Made by a program: the position numbers and the translations under genes. A stretch of 64,000 nucleotides of DNA from Rhodosorus marinus (Eukaryota > Rhodophyta > Stylonematophyceae > Stylonematales > Stylonemataceae): positions 2,053,291 to 2,117,290 of the forward strand of contig JAMWBK010000008.1 in the NCBI GenBank assembly GCA_029953675.1. Direction: 5' to 3'. Numbering within the stretch: position 1 is the first letter of the stretch; each line of letters opens with the position of its first letter. Shown here piece by piece: positions 1 through 9,037 of this stretch. A model generated the notes under the pieces. It ran no database searches. It had not been told where the DNA came from and saw nothing but the letters and a program-made list of their open reading frames with translations.

Positions 1-45
1 GTTTCATATTGGTGGTGCAACGTTTCCTTTGCGCATTCCCTCAGG

Positions 46-1455
46 ATGGTAGGGATATCTCCGCGCTCGACGGAGCCTCCTCCCAAGGAGGCACTGCCAG
101 GTGGGGGACTCCGTGTTCGCCTCAGCTGCGGCACGTTTTCTTCCGAGGTTGACTTGGAAGGCGCTTCTGGCACCCAGGCGCGTGCACTTATCTCCGCTGT
201 CACCAGCCTGATCACGGCTGCGAGTGATCGTGGAGTGCTCCCTCAGCTCACCCAGAAGCTAGGTGGGCTGGAATCGGGATTGCTGGCCAGGTCAAATTCA
301 AGTTCGGACGAGAATTTGAATTGCCCCAGAGTGGCAGCGTTGGCTGAAGGCAGTCAACATCAGGTCAATCAACATGAACCTGTCCCGGGACAGGCGAGGG
401 CTGTTGCTTCTGCGCGGGACAGTACGACGTTGGGGAGCGGCAGGCCGGGCCAAAACGCGCTTCAGCGCTCGGGGACTCGAGGCAATGGTGGTGGTGACTG
501 TGCGGCAACCGGTGTGGAGGAGACTGCAGCTGTGGACTTCCCTCTCTTGGACCAGCCCTCAGGTGGTCACCAGCTCCCAGCTACTTCGGGGGCACGTGGT
601 GGCCGCAAGGGGGGCGCTTCGTACGCATCAGTCTTGCGGAAGGGCACCACTGCCACACGTACGGCGGCTATGCTCCGTTTCATACCATCTCGCGAGCCTC
701 AGGATGGACCTGTGGAGACCACTCTCCAATTTCTGTGGGTGCGAAATGTCCGGCCCCAGACTACACGAGGACAGGTTCCGTCTATGCGAGACTTCCGGGA
801 CACTTTTACGGAATCGTTAGGGTGCAGCCGGGGTGATTTCTTCTTCGCAAACTATGAGGACCGCGATGTGCTGTTTTTGGTCTCCGCAACCGCCGCCAAG
901 TACCTGGAGGCCTTGCTGGCGAAGCCTACCGAGCAGTGGCCTGAGAGCGCCCGGTGGCTGCGCTGCAACCCGCAGGTGGTTTTGCACTTCGATTTTGACC
1001 GTTTCTCGGGCAATTTCCTGTCTCCGGGAGAAACGGCAGGGCTCTCTGAGCATGAGAGCAGCGTGAAGGCGGCAGCGATCCATTGGCTACGGATTCAGCG
1101 CCTTGAGAGGATCTTGTTGGAGCGGTTCCGGTCGGGCCCTCGTCACCTGCGCATGGCGGTTTCCAGTTTCTTCGATCTGGAGAGGCGACTTGTGCTGACT
1201 TCGCGCTACAAGACAGAGCTGCAGCGGGCGGGGATTTTGGAGGGCTCTGCTTCCAGCACTACTTCCAGCGAGAGTGGTGAGGCAGGGGAGCAGACTGAGG
1301 GCATGGCGGTGGAGGACGCCCAGGTTACTTTGCTGAAGCCCGCGGGATCCGTTCCGCGAGCCTCGCGGAGTGGGCGGCTCACCACTTTGGTGCGGATAGG
1401 AGGTAAGAGAGCGAGGACCGACTCCCCCGGGTCTAAGGGGGAGAAGCACGATTAG
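46..1455 (+). CDS. LINE A1 ORF1 protein (gag-like, RRM-like fold suspected)
   Basis: 469 codons. I chose ATG 46 because in A2 the same frame is open further upstream but has no earlier ATG. The N-terminal part (about 1-210) is Gly/Ser/Ala-rich and low in complexity. A compact region at about 225-400 begins with a beta-strand-like LQFLWVRNVRP, followed by a helix, the strand pair FFFANY and VLFLV, and a helical run of basic residues. This looks like a degenerate RRM, but I assign it only by eye. There is no CCHC knuckle. The C-terminus is basic (KRARTDSPGSKGEKHD), plausibly for RNA or nuclear targeting. Element T3 has an ORF1 with the same layout. The expected role is RNA binding in the retrotransposition particle. 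Confidence 0.8.
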   Translation: MVGISPRSTEPPPKEALPGGGLRVRLSCGTFSSEVDLEGASGTQARALISAVTSLITAASDRGVLPQLTQKLGGLESGLLARSNSSSDENLNCPRVAALAEGSQHQVNQHEPVPGQARAVASARDSTTLGSGRPGQNALQRSGTRGNGGGDCAATGVEETAAVDFPLLDQPSGGHQLPATSGARGGRKGGASYASVLRKGTTATRTAAMLRFIPSREPQDGPVETTLQFLWVRNVRPQTTRGQVPSMRDFRDTFTESLGCSRGDFFFANYEDRDVLFLVSATAAKYLEALLAKPTEQWPESARWLRCNPQVVLHFDFDRFSGNFLSPGETAGLSEHESSVKAAAIHWLRIQRLERILLERFRSGPRHLRMAVSSFFDLERRLVLTSRYKTELQRAGILEGSASSTTSSESGEAGEQTEGMAVEDAQVTLLKPAGSVPRASRSGRLTTLVRIGGKRARTDSPGSKGEKHD

Positions 1456-1467
1456 CGCTCCAGGCAC

Positions 1468-1485
1468 GGCTGCGAGGTCGCAGCC
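1468..1485 (+). promoter_or_regulatory. Inter-ORF hairpin just before the ORF2 start
   Basis: A perfect 8-bp stem (GGCTGCGA / TCGCAGCC) with a GG loop ends one base before the ORF2 ATG. It is repeated at 21163-21180 in A2. B1 keeps a 7-bp version at 49375-49392 with a different loop. Conservation in the 31-nt spacer suggests a role in translating ORF2 after ORF1; the role is inferred. Confidence 0.6.
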
Positions 1486-1486
1486 T

Positions 1487-4400
1487 ATGGATCTACAGTT
1501 TTATGTCCTGAAGGAGGGCGGAGACTGGGGCATTTGGCGTACGCGTTTTCGGAGTTGGCTCCGGCGGTGGATTTCTTTGGAAGGAGGCTCGCTTCCCCTC
1601 CGTGGGGGCATTCCCCCAGTCGTCCTTCCTCGTGGAGACCTTCTAGTAGCTGGAACCATTCTCGATTTCATCTTCACGAGCCTGGCTCGCAACATTCGGG
1701 ACACAGTCATTTGGGTTTTCCTGGGGGTCATGCCGCGCCTGTTTCTGGCCCCCATTCACACATCGGAGCGCAGATGGCGAGTACGAGACCGACTGGCCCT
1801 GTTCTTGAAGGGAGACTTCGAAGTACTACAGCGCAGCTATTTGGCGTCGTCAGCACCATCCGCCCGTCGACTCGGCATGGCACAGTGTCGAGTACAGAAA
1901 TTGGTAGCAGTGGGCGATTTAAGTCGAGCGGCGCGGGTTTTGGAGGGCCAGGCGCCTGTCCTCCCCTACGATGATAGTCTCGCCCAGACGGTGTCGTCTT
2001 TGTTCCCTGAGTCCGACGTGGATTTGGCCCCTGAATTCGAGGTATTCTTGGACCGTCCGGAGTTGGCCAGGTTTCGCATCGATTTGACGCTCAGTGAGTC
2101 TGACCTGGAGGATTTGCTTCGTACCTCGCGTCAGGGACGCTGTCCCGGACCCTCCGGACTAAGAACAGAGCTATTGCAGGCCCTGAGCCAGCCTGGCAAG
2201 AGCGCGCTTCTGAGGATCCTTAACAAGTTGTTCCAGGGCGTATCGCGTGCGTCTGCGCCATGGGAACATCTCCGGCAGGCACAGCTTTGCTTGCTCACGA
2301 AACCTGACCACCAGCCGGCCCACCCGCGTCTCCGGCCAATCGGGATGGTGGAGAGCCTACGCAAGTTAGCCGGGAGGTGGCTATGCCAGCGCCTTCGCCA
2401 GCGCGTCACAGCTTTTATGCCGCCCTTGCAAGTAGGGGTGGGATTTTCTGGGGGTTGCGAACTGATCACCCATGGGATCGAGCTAGAACGCGCCAGTAGG
2501 CCGGAGTGGGGAGTCTTGGTGGTTGATTTCCAGAACGCATTCAACAGCGTGTCGCGGACGCATGCGCTAGAGGTGCTCCGACGGGTGTTTCCGGAGGCGT
2601 GGCCGTTTCTATCGGGTATTTACGGAGGGGAGAGCCTCCCCTACTTGACAACGGAGGGCACTGTTTTTCAAGCACATACTGGCGTCCAACAAGGCGACCC
2701 TTGCGGACCTCTTCTTCATGCCTGTGCCCTACAGCTCGTACTTTTACGTCTTTCGACTGAGGTCTCGGATCTTCGAATCTGCGCGTACCACGATGACGTA
2801 ACATTTCTGGGCACCCCTGACACCCTGGCTAGGGGACTGACCGCGATCGAAGCGATTGCACGTCGCGTCGGTTTGACTGTGGAAACAGAAAAATGTCGCT
2901 TTCTCCCCCCGAGGGACGTGTCGCTGACCTCTCTGCCACCCACTCTGCGACTAATCAGCGAACGTGAAGGGTTCGAACACCACGGCGTCGGATTGGGGAC
3001 TGACAACTTTGTCCAAGCATCCTGCGAGCGAGTTTTGGCACGGCACAAGCAACTCACCGACCCAATTGAGCACCTACCCGACAGCATGCTGCAATCGGCC
3101 TGCTTGCTTTCCCGCTTTTGTGCCGGTCCCAGACTCAACTACTGGTTGCGCAGCCTGCCTCCAGCTTGGGGCTCGGGGATCGCGGCTAAAGCCGACGAAA
3201 TGACGCTGCAACACTGGGGAACGCTCTTGGATGAGCCCCTCGATCTTGAAGCTGCTCCCGACAGGGACTTTGTTCGTGCACAGATCGCTCTACCGTTGCG
3301 ATTAAGGGGATTCGGCGTCGCAGACCGTGGGCTGGTATGCTCGCCAGCGGCGGTTGCTTCCTGGGCTACCGCGCTGCGAACGTTGGTGACCTTCCAGATG
3401 CGAAGTGCCTGCCTCTTGGCTCGAGCTTTGACCAACGAGGATCCAGTGACCCTGCCGCCCCCGCTTTTGACAATTTATGATGGTCTTCAACACGCGTTCA
3501 GGAGGTGCAACGCCGTGCCGGACGCAAATCGGTCCCGCTTTCGTTCCTGGAGGGAGCTGTTATGGGGACGAGCTGAAGCGATTGAGGATTGTCCCCTCGA
3601 CCGAGTTCTTACCGATGACGGAGAGGCTAGCCCCGGGTCACCTGTTGCAGACTACCCGGGTTTGAGCCGATTGTGGAGCTCCCGCACTGATGTGATTCAA
3701 CATAGCCTCACCTGGGGCCAACACAGTGCCGCTCACACAGTCATGCTCAATTCTCCTCTCACGCCGCCTACCACTGCCGCTCGTCTCCGCGGCATGGGAG
3801 GCCACCTCTCGCACTTGTGGTTAACCACTCTACCGTCGTCATTGAGTCATCGTCTCGATGCTTTCCAGTTCCGTTCTGCCGCACGGATCTATCTCGGTTT
3901 GCCACAGGCTCCGTGGCACTCTAATCGGCCGTCTTTCTGTCAGGGATGTGAGAGCCGGATTGACGCTTTTGGCTACCACTTCCTGGGTTCCTGCGGACTG
4001 TTGCGAGGTCTCCGTACGAGGCGTCACACTCGCCTCAAGTACATCCTCAGCGAATATTTGACTCGGATAGGGCATACGGTTGAGGTTGAGTCGGAACTGC
4101 CCAGATCAATCTCGGACTCTGCACCGCCCCGTTGTATAGCCGATCTCCTCGTCTCCGACGCTGCTGCCAGACGCTCAACATATGTGGACCTTGCGATTAC
4201 CTGCCCCGTGGCCAGCGCCCACCTCACCGCAGCCGCCCGCCGCCGGGGGGCCGCGGCTTCAGCCCTTCGAAGAGTTAAGGAACGACGGTATGCTGAGAGC
4301 ATGGCCAGTCTGCCTTGCGCTGAGGGTCGCTCTCACCGGTTCCAGCCATTCATTGTGGAAAGCTTTGGTCACGTGGATAAGTCGGGTTTAGAGTGGTTGC

Positions 4401-4543
4401 GGAAACGTTTTGCTGAGCATCCTACTGAATATTTGGCGCTCTTGAGGCGTTTAAGTGTCTCCCTTTGGCGATATTCCAGCGACATGCTTTCCGAGGCGCG
4501 CCATCGGCGCCTGGGGTTGCATGCTTCCCTCCCTAGTTATTAA
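1487..4543 (+). CDS. LINE A1 ORF2 protein: reverse transcriptase with RLE endonuclease
   Basis: 1018 codons. The reverse transcriptase core runs from about residue 270 to 480: LRPIGMVESLRKL, motif A VVDFQNAF (Asp near 346), motif B GVQQGDPCGPLL, catalytic AYHDDVTFLG (about 434-443), then the thumb segment FCAGPRLNYWLRSLPP. The C-terminus holds a zinc finger near 818 (C-x2-C-x9-H-x4-C) and an RLE site (RCIADLL then YVDLAI, Asp near 885 and 900). No APE-type endonuclease is present. This order is known from R2/R4/NeSL/CRE-type elements, most of which have a single ORF. Relative to A2, A1 carries a 1-nt and a 14-nt deletion near 1870-1892 that together restore frame, swapping eleven residues for six. 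It should nick target DNA and prime cDNA synthesis. Confidence 0.93.
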   Translation: MDLQFYVLKEGGDWGIWRTRFRSWLRRWISLEGGSLPLRGGIPPVVLPRGDLLVAGTILDFIFTSLARNIRDTVIWVFLGVMPRLFLAPIHTSERRWRVRDRLALFLKGDFEVLQRSYLASSAPSARRLGMAQCRVQKLVAVGDLSRAARVLEGQAPVLPYDDSLAQTVSSLFPESDVDLAPEFEVFLDRPELARFRIDLTLSESDLEDLLRTSRQGRCPGPSGLRTELLQALSQPGKSALLRILNKLFQGVSRASAPWEHLRQAQLCLLTKPDHQPAHPRLRPIGMVESLRKLAGRWLCQRLRQRVTAFMPPLQVGVGFSGGCELITHGIELERASRPEWGVLVVDFQNAFNSVSRTHALEVLRRVFPEAWPFLSGIYGGESLPYLTTEGTVFQAHTGVQQGDPCGPLLHACALQLVLLRLSTEVSDLRICAYHDDVTFLGTPDTLARGLTAIEAIARRVGLTVETEKCRFLPPRDVSLTSLPPTLRLISEREGFEHHGVGLGTDNFVQASCERVLARHKQLTDPIEHLPDSMLQSACLLSRFCAGPRLNYWLRSLPPAWGSGIAAKADEMTLQHWGTLLDEPLDLEAAPDRDFVRAQIALPLRLRGFGVADRGLVCSPAAVASWATALRTLVTFQMRSACLLARALTNEDPVTLPPPLLTIYDGLQHAFRRCNAVPDANRSRFRSWRELLWGRAEAIEDCPLDRVLTDDGEASPGSPVADYPGLSRLWSSRTDVIQHSLTWGQHSAAHTVMLNSPLTPPTTAARLRGMGGHLSHLWLTTLPSSLSHRLDAFQFRSAARIYLGLPQAPWHSNRPSFCQGCESRIDAFGYHFLGSCGLLRGLRTRRHTRLKYILSEYLTRIGHTVEVESELPRSISDSAPPRCIADLLVSDAAARRSTYVDLAITCPVASAHLTAAARRRGAAASALRRVKERRYAESMASLPCAEGRSHRFQPFIVESFGHVDKSGLEWLRKRFAEHPTEYLALLRRLSVSLWRYSSDMLSEARHRRLGLHASLPSY

Positions 4544-4554
4544 TTCATCTTCAC

Positions 4555-4575
4555 GCCTTGCGTAGCGCTTCAGGC
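4555..4575 (+). other. Conserved 3' UTR hairpin of A/B LINEs
   Basis: GCCT pairs with AGGC, then an internal loop, then GCG pairs with CGC around a TAG loop. The block lies between the ORF2 stop and the tail. It recurs in nearly every A and B copy, including the most truncated ones. It is a good candidate for the RNA structure read by the reverse transcriptase at target-primed initiation. Confidence 0.5.
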
Positions 4576-4579
4576 TATG

Positions 4580-4895
4580 CTAGTAAAGTCCAGTAAAGTC
4601 CAGTCCAGTAAAGTCCAGTAAAGTCAAGTAAAGTCCAGTCCAATAAAGGCATTAAAGCCCAGAAAAGCCCATAAAAGCCCAGTAATGCCAGTAATGCCCA
4701 GAAAAGGCCAGAAAAGCCCAGTACAGCCCAGTAAAGCCAGTAATGCCCAGAAAAATCCAGAAAAGTCCAGGAAGCCGAGGAATGCCAGTAAAGCCCAGTA
4801 AAGCCAGTAAAGCCAGTAAAAGCCAGTAAAGCCTAGTAAAGCCGATAACGCCCAGTAAAGCCAGTAACGCCCAGTAAAGTCTGGGTTTAGTAAAG
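4580..4895 (+). repeat. Decamer tail of LINE A1
   Basis: Starts with clean repeats of TAAAGTCCAG and drifts into variants such as TAAAGCCCAG and TAATGCCCAG. Other A copies have only one to three units. Protein readings through it are repeat artefacts. Confidence 0.85.
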
Positions 4896-5011
4896 CTAAG
4901 AAGACCCCATAGCCGGGTAGAAGACTACTTTCTATAGGGGACAGCGCTTTAAGCAAATGCCTGAAATATGAGATGAATGACTTCCCCTCGCCCGTATGCT
5001 GGGCATCGACT

Positions 5012-6507
5012 TCACACGCGATCTTCACCGTCGCATATACACACTACCTGTCCTTTGACGACGTCTAGGACGGCAAGCATCTGGGCAAGCAATACGTACA
5101 TTTTCCAAGAGTGTCAATTAGAGGGAGAAGCGTTTGATGTAAGAGCTATCGAACTTGTCGCCTTACCAGTCCCTCTCCAGCTGGGCCACACTCCGATCCG
5201 ATCATCTCTATTTCAGCTTCAAAGATACAACGGTTGGGGAGGCGTGCCAAACTAAAGTCGAACTGCCCCTCGTTTAGGCCTTGCGTTTGATTGGGTTCCA
5301 GGGTTACCCATTCTCCTAGCGTGTTCCCCAGATATGCAGGAATGCAATACCCGCAAATAACGCTGCCGATCCGTCCAACAACTCCCTCGGACGGAAGTTC
5401 TCCATAAAGGGAACTCACTGCCGACTTTCCAACATTCAGTGGGCCTGTAGCCGCGAACATCAGGGCGGGACTGCTCCTAAAGCTAACAAATTGTATTAGA
5501 TTTCGCTGGATCTCGAGGGAGGCCCTCACCGAGTACCTGATGTCAACCACTTCAGGATTTACGAACTCGACAGCAAAAGCGACTGAAGACGGCAACCCAG
5601 AGAGTTCTGGAACCGAAAACGTTGCAAACAAGCTTGAGCTCGAGTCCTCAATTAGCAAAGACGATGCTGGCCGACGGATAACCGTTTTTGCTTCCGCAGG
5701 CATGGGTGCCTCCGTAGATGTAGGTATCCCTTCGTAAACCGTCAGTTCGAGCTGGGACGGCAGGATCTCCTGTGCGCCCCGTAGAGGCGAAGCCACAAGT
5801 TGAACGGTTCCTCCATCAATGTCGATGCGGTTGATGCCGACATACAGCGGTTCCTCGCCGAGTTCTTTGCACGACAACTCGAGTCCGCATGTCAAGAACT
5901 CAGCATCCTCCCCGGCGCTGGGGTCGCATGCACTGATGGGTGAGGTGTCGGGGCAGCTTATTGTCGATGATGCTGGTGGGGAATCCGAGGCCTGTAATCT
6001 CACTGGTGTTGGGCTACGGTTCCCAACCAGGCTAGCAGTACGCACTTTGCCGTCCTCCATTCGAACCTTCGCTTCCCCCACGAGCAACAGGTTTCCACCT
6101 CCTCCGCTGCAGCAGTCACGCTCTGTCTGAATATCATCCAGGCATGCGTCTACTCTCACAGTGGTCGGCTCACTATCCAGAAACTTCCTCTTACGAGTGA
6201 ACCGAGCGTTATCGCTAGGAATATCTCGAAGCCATAGTCCAACTTTAGCTCGTCTAATCCCAAGTCCATCTCGGACGACAAAAGTGAACCTGAAACACTT
6301 CTCTCCTTTGTTAGGTCCCTGCGTCTTCACGACATCGCTACTGTTTACGAATCCCACCGCTGTACCGTCAACTTCAAGCCCATAGCACCCATGAGAAGCC
6401 GTGAATGAAGAAACAAGGGGATTAAAATAGTCGGCGCATGTGCTAGCCTCCCCGACGGTCAAGCCGACAATCCCGGCGACCAGGATTACTACCAACCCGT
6501 ACTTCAT
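5012..6507 (-). CDS. Secreted cysteine-rich protein, two exons (gene 1)
   Basis: Exon 1 is 6507-5167 (447 codons) and exon 2 is 5080-5012 (22 codons plus stop), joined across an 86-nt phase-0 intron (GTAAGG donor, CAG acceptor). Residues 1-19 are a clear signal peptide (MKYGLVVILVAGIVGLTVG). An N-terminal globular domain ends with a CC pair followed by LLLVGEAKV. Gene 2 and the gene at 39194 carry the same block (DCCENG and GCSENSSLFLVG), so I infer one family. The end of exon 1 (IGSECGPAGEGL) and the CIC pair in exon 2 match the domain signature of gene 2. It has no membrane anchor and is probably secreted or wall-associated. Function is unknown. A TATA box lies 113 nt upstream. Splicing is predicted from sequence only. 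Confidence 0.75.
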
Positions 6508-6619
6508 GAATATTCGTTCAACTAGGTCACCGAGTAATGAAGCTGCTCGCGTCTACACGCTACCTCGTACGTCCCCCACTGGCCACTGGCCTGACTCGGA
6601 TTGTTACTTAACAGTCATG

Positions 6620-6625
6620 TTTATA
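6620..6625 (-). promoter_or_regulatory. TATA box of gene 1
   Basis: CATATAAAC on the minus strand, 113 nt before the ATG. Genes at 31741 and 59203 have TATA boxes at similar distances (145-152 and 98-104 nt). Confidence 0.5.
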
Positions 6626-6629
6626 TGCT

Positions 6630-7353
6630 CTTCAGCCTGGGCGTACTGAGGCCGTTGGCGAGTGTCAGATCAGCTCTGACAATCGGGTTTGTGCGTTAAC
6701 CGACGACGATCCATGTAGTGTTGAAGGCTTGATTGGGAACCGCTGATAAGAGAACGCAGTAGCAAGAAACAATTCATGGTTGCGCGACACTCTCCCATCT
6801 CCCAACGGCTTTTTTCTTTTTGATTGGATCGATAAGGAGTCAGGGGAGCAGACTTCCAAAGCTTCCAGAACGGTTTTTTTTCAGGCACAGTTTCACCTGG
6901 CTGATGTTGGAATTCTGGCTCTGGCATTGAATGTAGGTTACTTTTGAGTTTGACAGCCTGTCATTCTTAATTATTCCTTATGGCCGACAGATGCGATGAA
7001 CCGTCGATTGGCGGCAAGTGGATACGATATTATGTCGAAAACCCAAGTGAATGAATGAATGGTTTAATAGTGACAGGGGAGTGAAGCAGAGAAGGGAGTA
7101 TGAAGGACTTGCAGTAAAGGTAAAGGATGAAATTCTTGAGACGGATGAGTTCTTAAGTGGATTGTATCTATTGCTTATTGGTGTGAGCTTCACCGTCGAA
7201 TCGTATAGAACGATTAGCGGGAAGGAGTTTCACGAAAGCGGAATTGTTTATGTCGAACGCTCTCTCTCCAGCGATTTTGGAACGTCAAGTTGCATCAGAT
7301 ATTGCGTGTAGGATTCCATGAGCTCTTATATATTTTTCATTCCCGGGTGGGCC
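6630..7353. other. Intergenic, no gene recognised
   Basis: Short open frames here show no recognisable protein. At 7049-7067 a GAATGAATGGTTTAA stretch resembles the C-type LINE tail in minus orientation but no element body follows it. Confidence 0.5.
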
Positions 7354-8142
7354 CTGCTCTCAGTGGCTCATGACCGTACCAGCCTTTCCGCCACTCACAC
7401 TGTCGGATTTCGAAGTGCGTACTTCACTGCGCTTATACCTCGGCTTACATCAGCCCCCTTGGCCGTACGAGATGGGTTCGTCGTGCCCTCTCTGCTCTCA
7501 GACTGAAGACAACGCAGATTTTGGCGCCCACCTGCTCGCTAGTTGCCCGGCGGTGAAAGGTGCTCGAACCCGCCGCCACACACGGATCTTGAACCTGTTA
7601 TACCGGGAACTTCGGCCTATAGTCCGGCAAGCCGGTCTGGAAATCGAACGTGAGAAACCTTTACCCGTCGCGGACTTTCAAAATGATGAACGCCGTGTAG
7701 CCGACCTGGTGATCACCTGTGACGACAGCCGCCGTACCACATACGTTGATCTTGCTGTTCCTAACCCTCAAGCTAGTCGTTATCTCCCGGCTGCGGGGGA
7801 GCGCCGTGGATCTGCCGCCACCAGCATGAGACGCCGCAAAGAGATCAAATACGCGGGGGCTTTGTCTTCCCCTGGTGTTCGTGCTTCGGCATTAGCACAT
7901 CGCTTGGTACCCCTGATCATTGAGTGCTTTGGGTTCATGGACTCTGTTGGTTCTCGCTGGCTTCGGGAGTTGCTCCGCGAACGCCCTGACCGTCTTCAAT
8001 CGTTGTTTACCCGCTTAAGTTTCCTGCTGTGGCGCATGAATGCCGCTTTGATGTTGGAGGCGCGAGTACTTCGCCGCGCTTAGTCTTTTTTTCCCCTCGG
8101 GGTTTTTTTTTCAGCCTCCGATTAAACCATTCATTCGTTCGA
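7354..8142 (+). pseudogene. 5'-truncated C-type LINE, ORF2 C-terminus
   Basis: An open frame from about 7370 to 8083 covers the last 237 residues of ORF2: zinc finger CPLCSQ...H...C, RLE site RRVADLV then YVDLAV, and the C-terminal RLSFLLWRMNAALML block. The 3' UTR has a CCCCTCGGGG stem between two T tracts, then CAGCCTCCGATTAAACC and an ATTCATTC tail. It matches 37700-38470 almost base for base. The 5' truncation removes the reverse transcriptase, so it is dead. Confidence 0.88.
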
Positions 8143-8426
8143 TAAGAGCATGGTCGGTCTTCCCTGGGTAGAGGGGCCATTCTCATCGGTTCCAGCCTTC
8201 ATTGTGGACAGTCTCCGGCGTATGGATCAATTCAAGATTGGAGTGGCTGCGAAAATGTTTGCTGACCATCCGGTTGAATATCTGGGATTCCTACGCCGTT
8301 TTTTAGTGTCGCTCTCTGGCGATTTTGTAACGGCATGCTCGCCGAGGCGAGCCATCGCCGCCTGGGTTTGCCCGCTTTTCTCACTAATTTCTATTCCCCT
8401 TTCACACTGCGCAGTGCTTCAATAAA
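8143..8426 (+). pseudogene. Degenerate A/B-type LINE 3' end
   Basis: The reading starting MVGLPWVEG aligns with the A-type C-terminal segment (SLPCAEGRSHRFQPFIVESFG...WLRK...EYLALLRR). It ends in a decayed hairpin region and CAATAAAAACC. It abuts the C copy on its left. Confidence 0.65.
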
Positions 8427-8479
8427 AACCAACCGAGAAACTATTGTTAATTCATCAGAATCCTATACCTGGTCTACTT

Positions 8480-8672
8480 AGGATACGGTCGTCAGTTCAG
8501 TCAGCGACGTACAGCAGCTGCAGCCCACAGGCGAAGAGCGGCAGAGGGGAGATAGGTACTTGACACCGCGCATGTGACAGCGAGATCCAGATATGCTGAG
8601 CGCACTGGCGAACGGGTCCGATGCCAGGAGATCTGTGATACATCTGGGCGGCGTGGTGGCCGAGGCTATTCT
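8480..8672 (-). pseudogene. Very decayed A/B LINE RLE region
   Basis: On the minus strand PPRCITDLLASD corresponds to PPRCIADLLVSD of the A-type endonuclease. The second Asp and frame are lost. Confidence 0.5.
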
Positions 8673-8689
8673 AGTAGAACGACCACCCC

Positions 8690-8845
8690 TTTTGAACATT
8701 TTCAGGAAAGAGGTTTCTTGATGTGGCGTATGAACACTGTTTTGATGTTGGCGGCCCGCCATCTTCGCCGTGCTTAGTCTTTCTTTCCCTTACAGGGTTT
8801 TTTTCTTTCAACACCGAACTAAACAAAATTCATTCAGGAAAGAAA
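8690..8845 (+). pseudogene. Decayed C-type LINE 3' end
   Basis: FLMWRMNTVLMLAARHLRRA followed by a pyrimidine-rich 3' UTR and ATTCATTC tail, matching the C-type end with many changes. 8846-9037 holds no recognisable gene. Confidence 0.6.
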
Positions 8846-9037
8846 CTATTGTCGGTTTCTTCAAGGGTTTTGTCTCGAGCTCCCACGCTGCAAAATATTT
8901 TTCTGTGGCTGCTTACGAACATAGCGTTGGCGCTATGCACAGGGCAGAAAGTGAACTAGGTACTGGGGACAAAAAAAGTGGTCAAGCTTGGCTAAGGCTG
9001 TTCTAAGAAGGTACATGCGCCCACTTTCACAGCCACA

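Larger units (their letters stand above)
1..4895 (+). mobile_element. LINE A1, two-ORF RLE-type non-LTR retrotransposon, likely intact
   Basis: Base 1 corresponds to base 19697 of copy A2, so about 220 bp of 5' UTR lie left of the window. The order is ORF1, a short hairpin spacer, ORF2, a 3' UTR with a small hairpin, then a long decamer tail. Both ORFs are open, unlike A2 and A3, so this is the best candidate for a competent copy. A1 and A2 are nearly identical by eye, which indicates recent movement. The tail ends about 100 bp beyond the stop codon of the minus-strand gene at 5012-6507, so the element sits in that gene's 3' flank. Confidence 0.92.

Noticed and set aside
4580-4895. CRISPR-like or minisatellite array
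   Set aside because: Units are 10 bp and continuous with no spacers; it is a LINE tail.
4624-5028. 134-residue Leu/Phe/Tyr-rich minus-strand protein
   Set aside because: It is the translation of the decamer LINE tail read backwards (GFTGFYWLYW repeats).
8097-8115. Rho-independent terminator (CCCCTCGGGG followed by T run)
   Set aside because: The context is eukaryotic and the motif is a fixed part of every C-type LINE 3' UTR.
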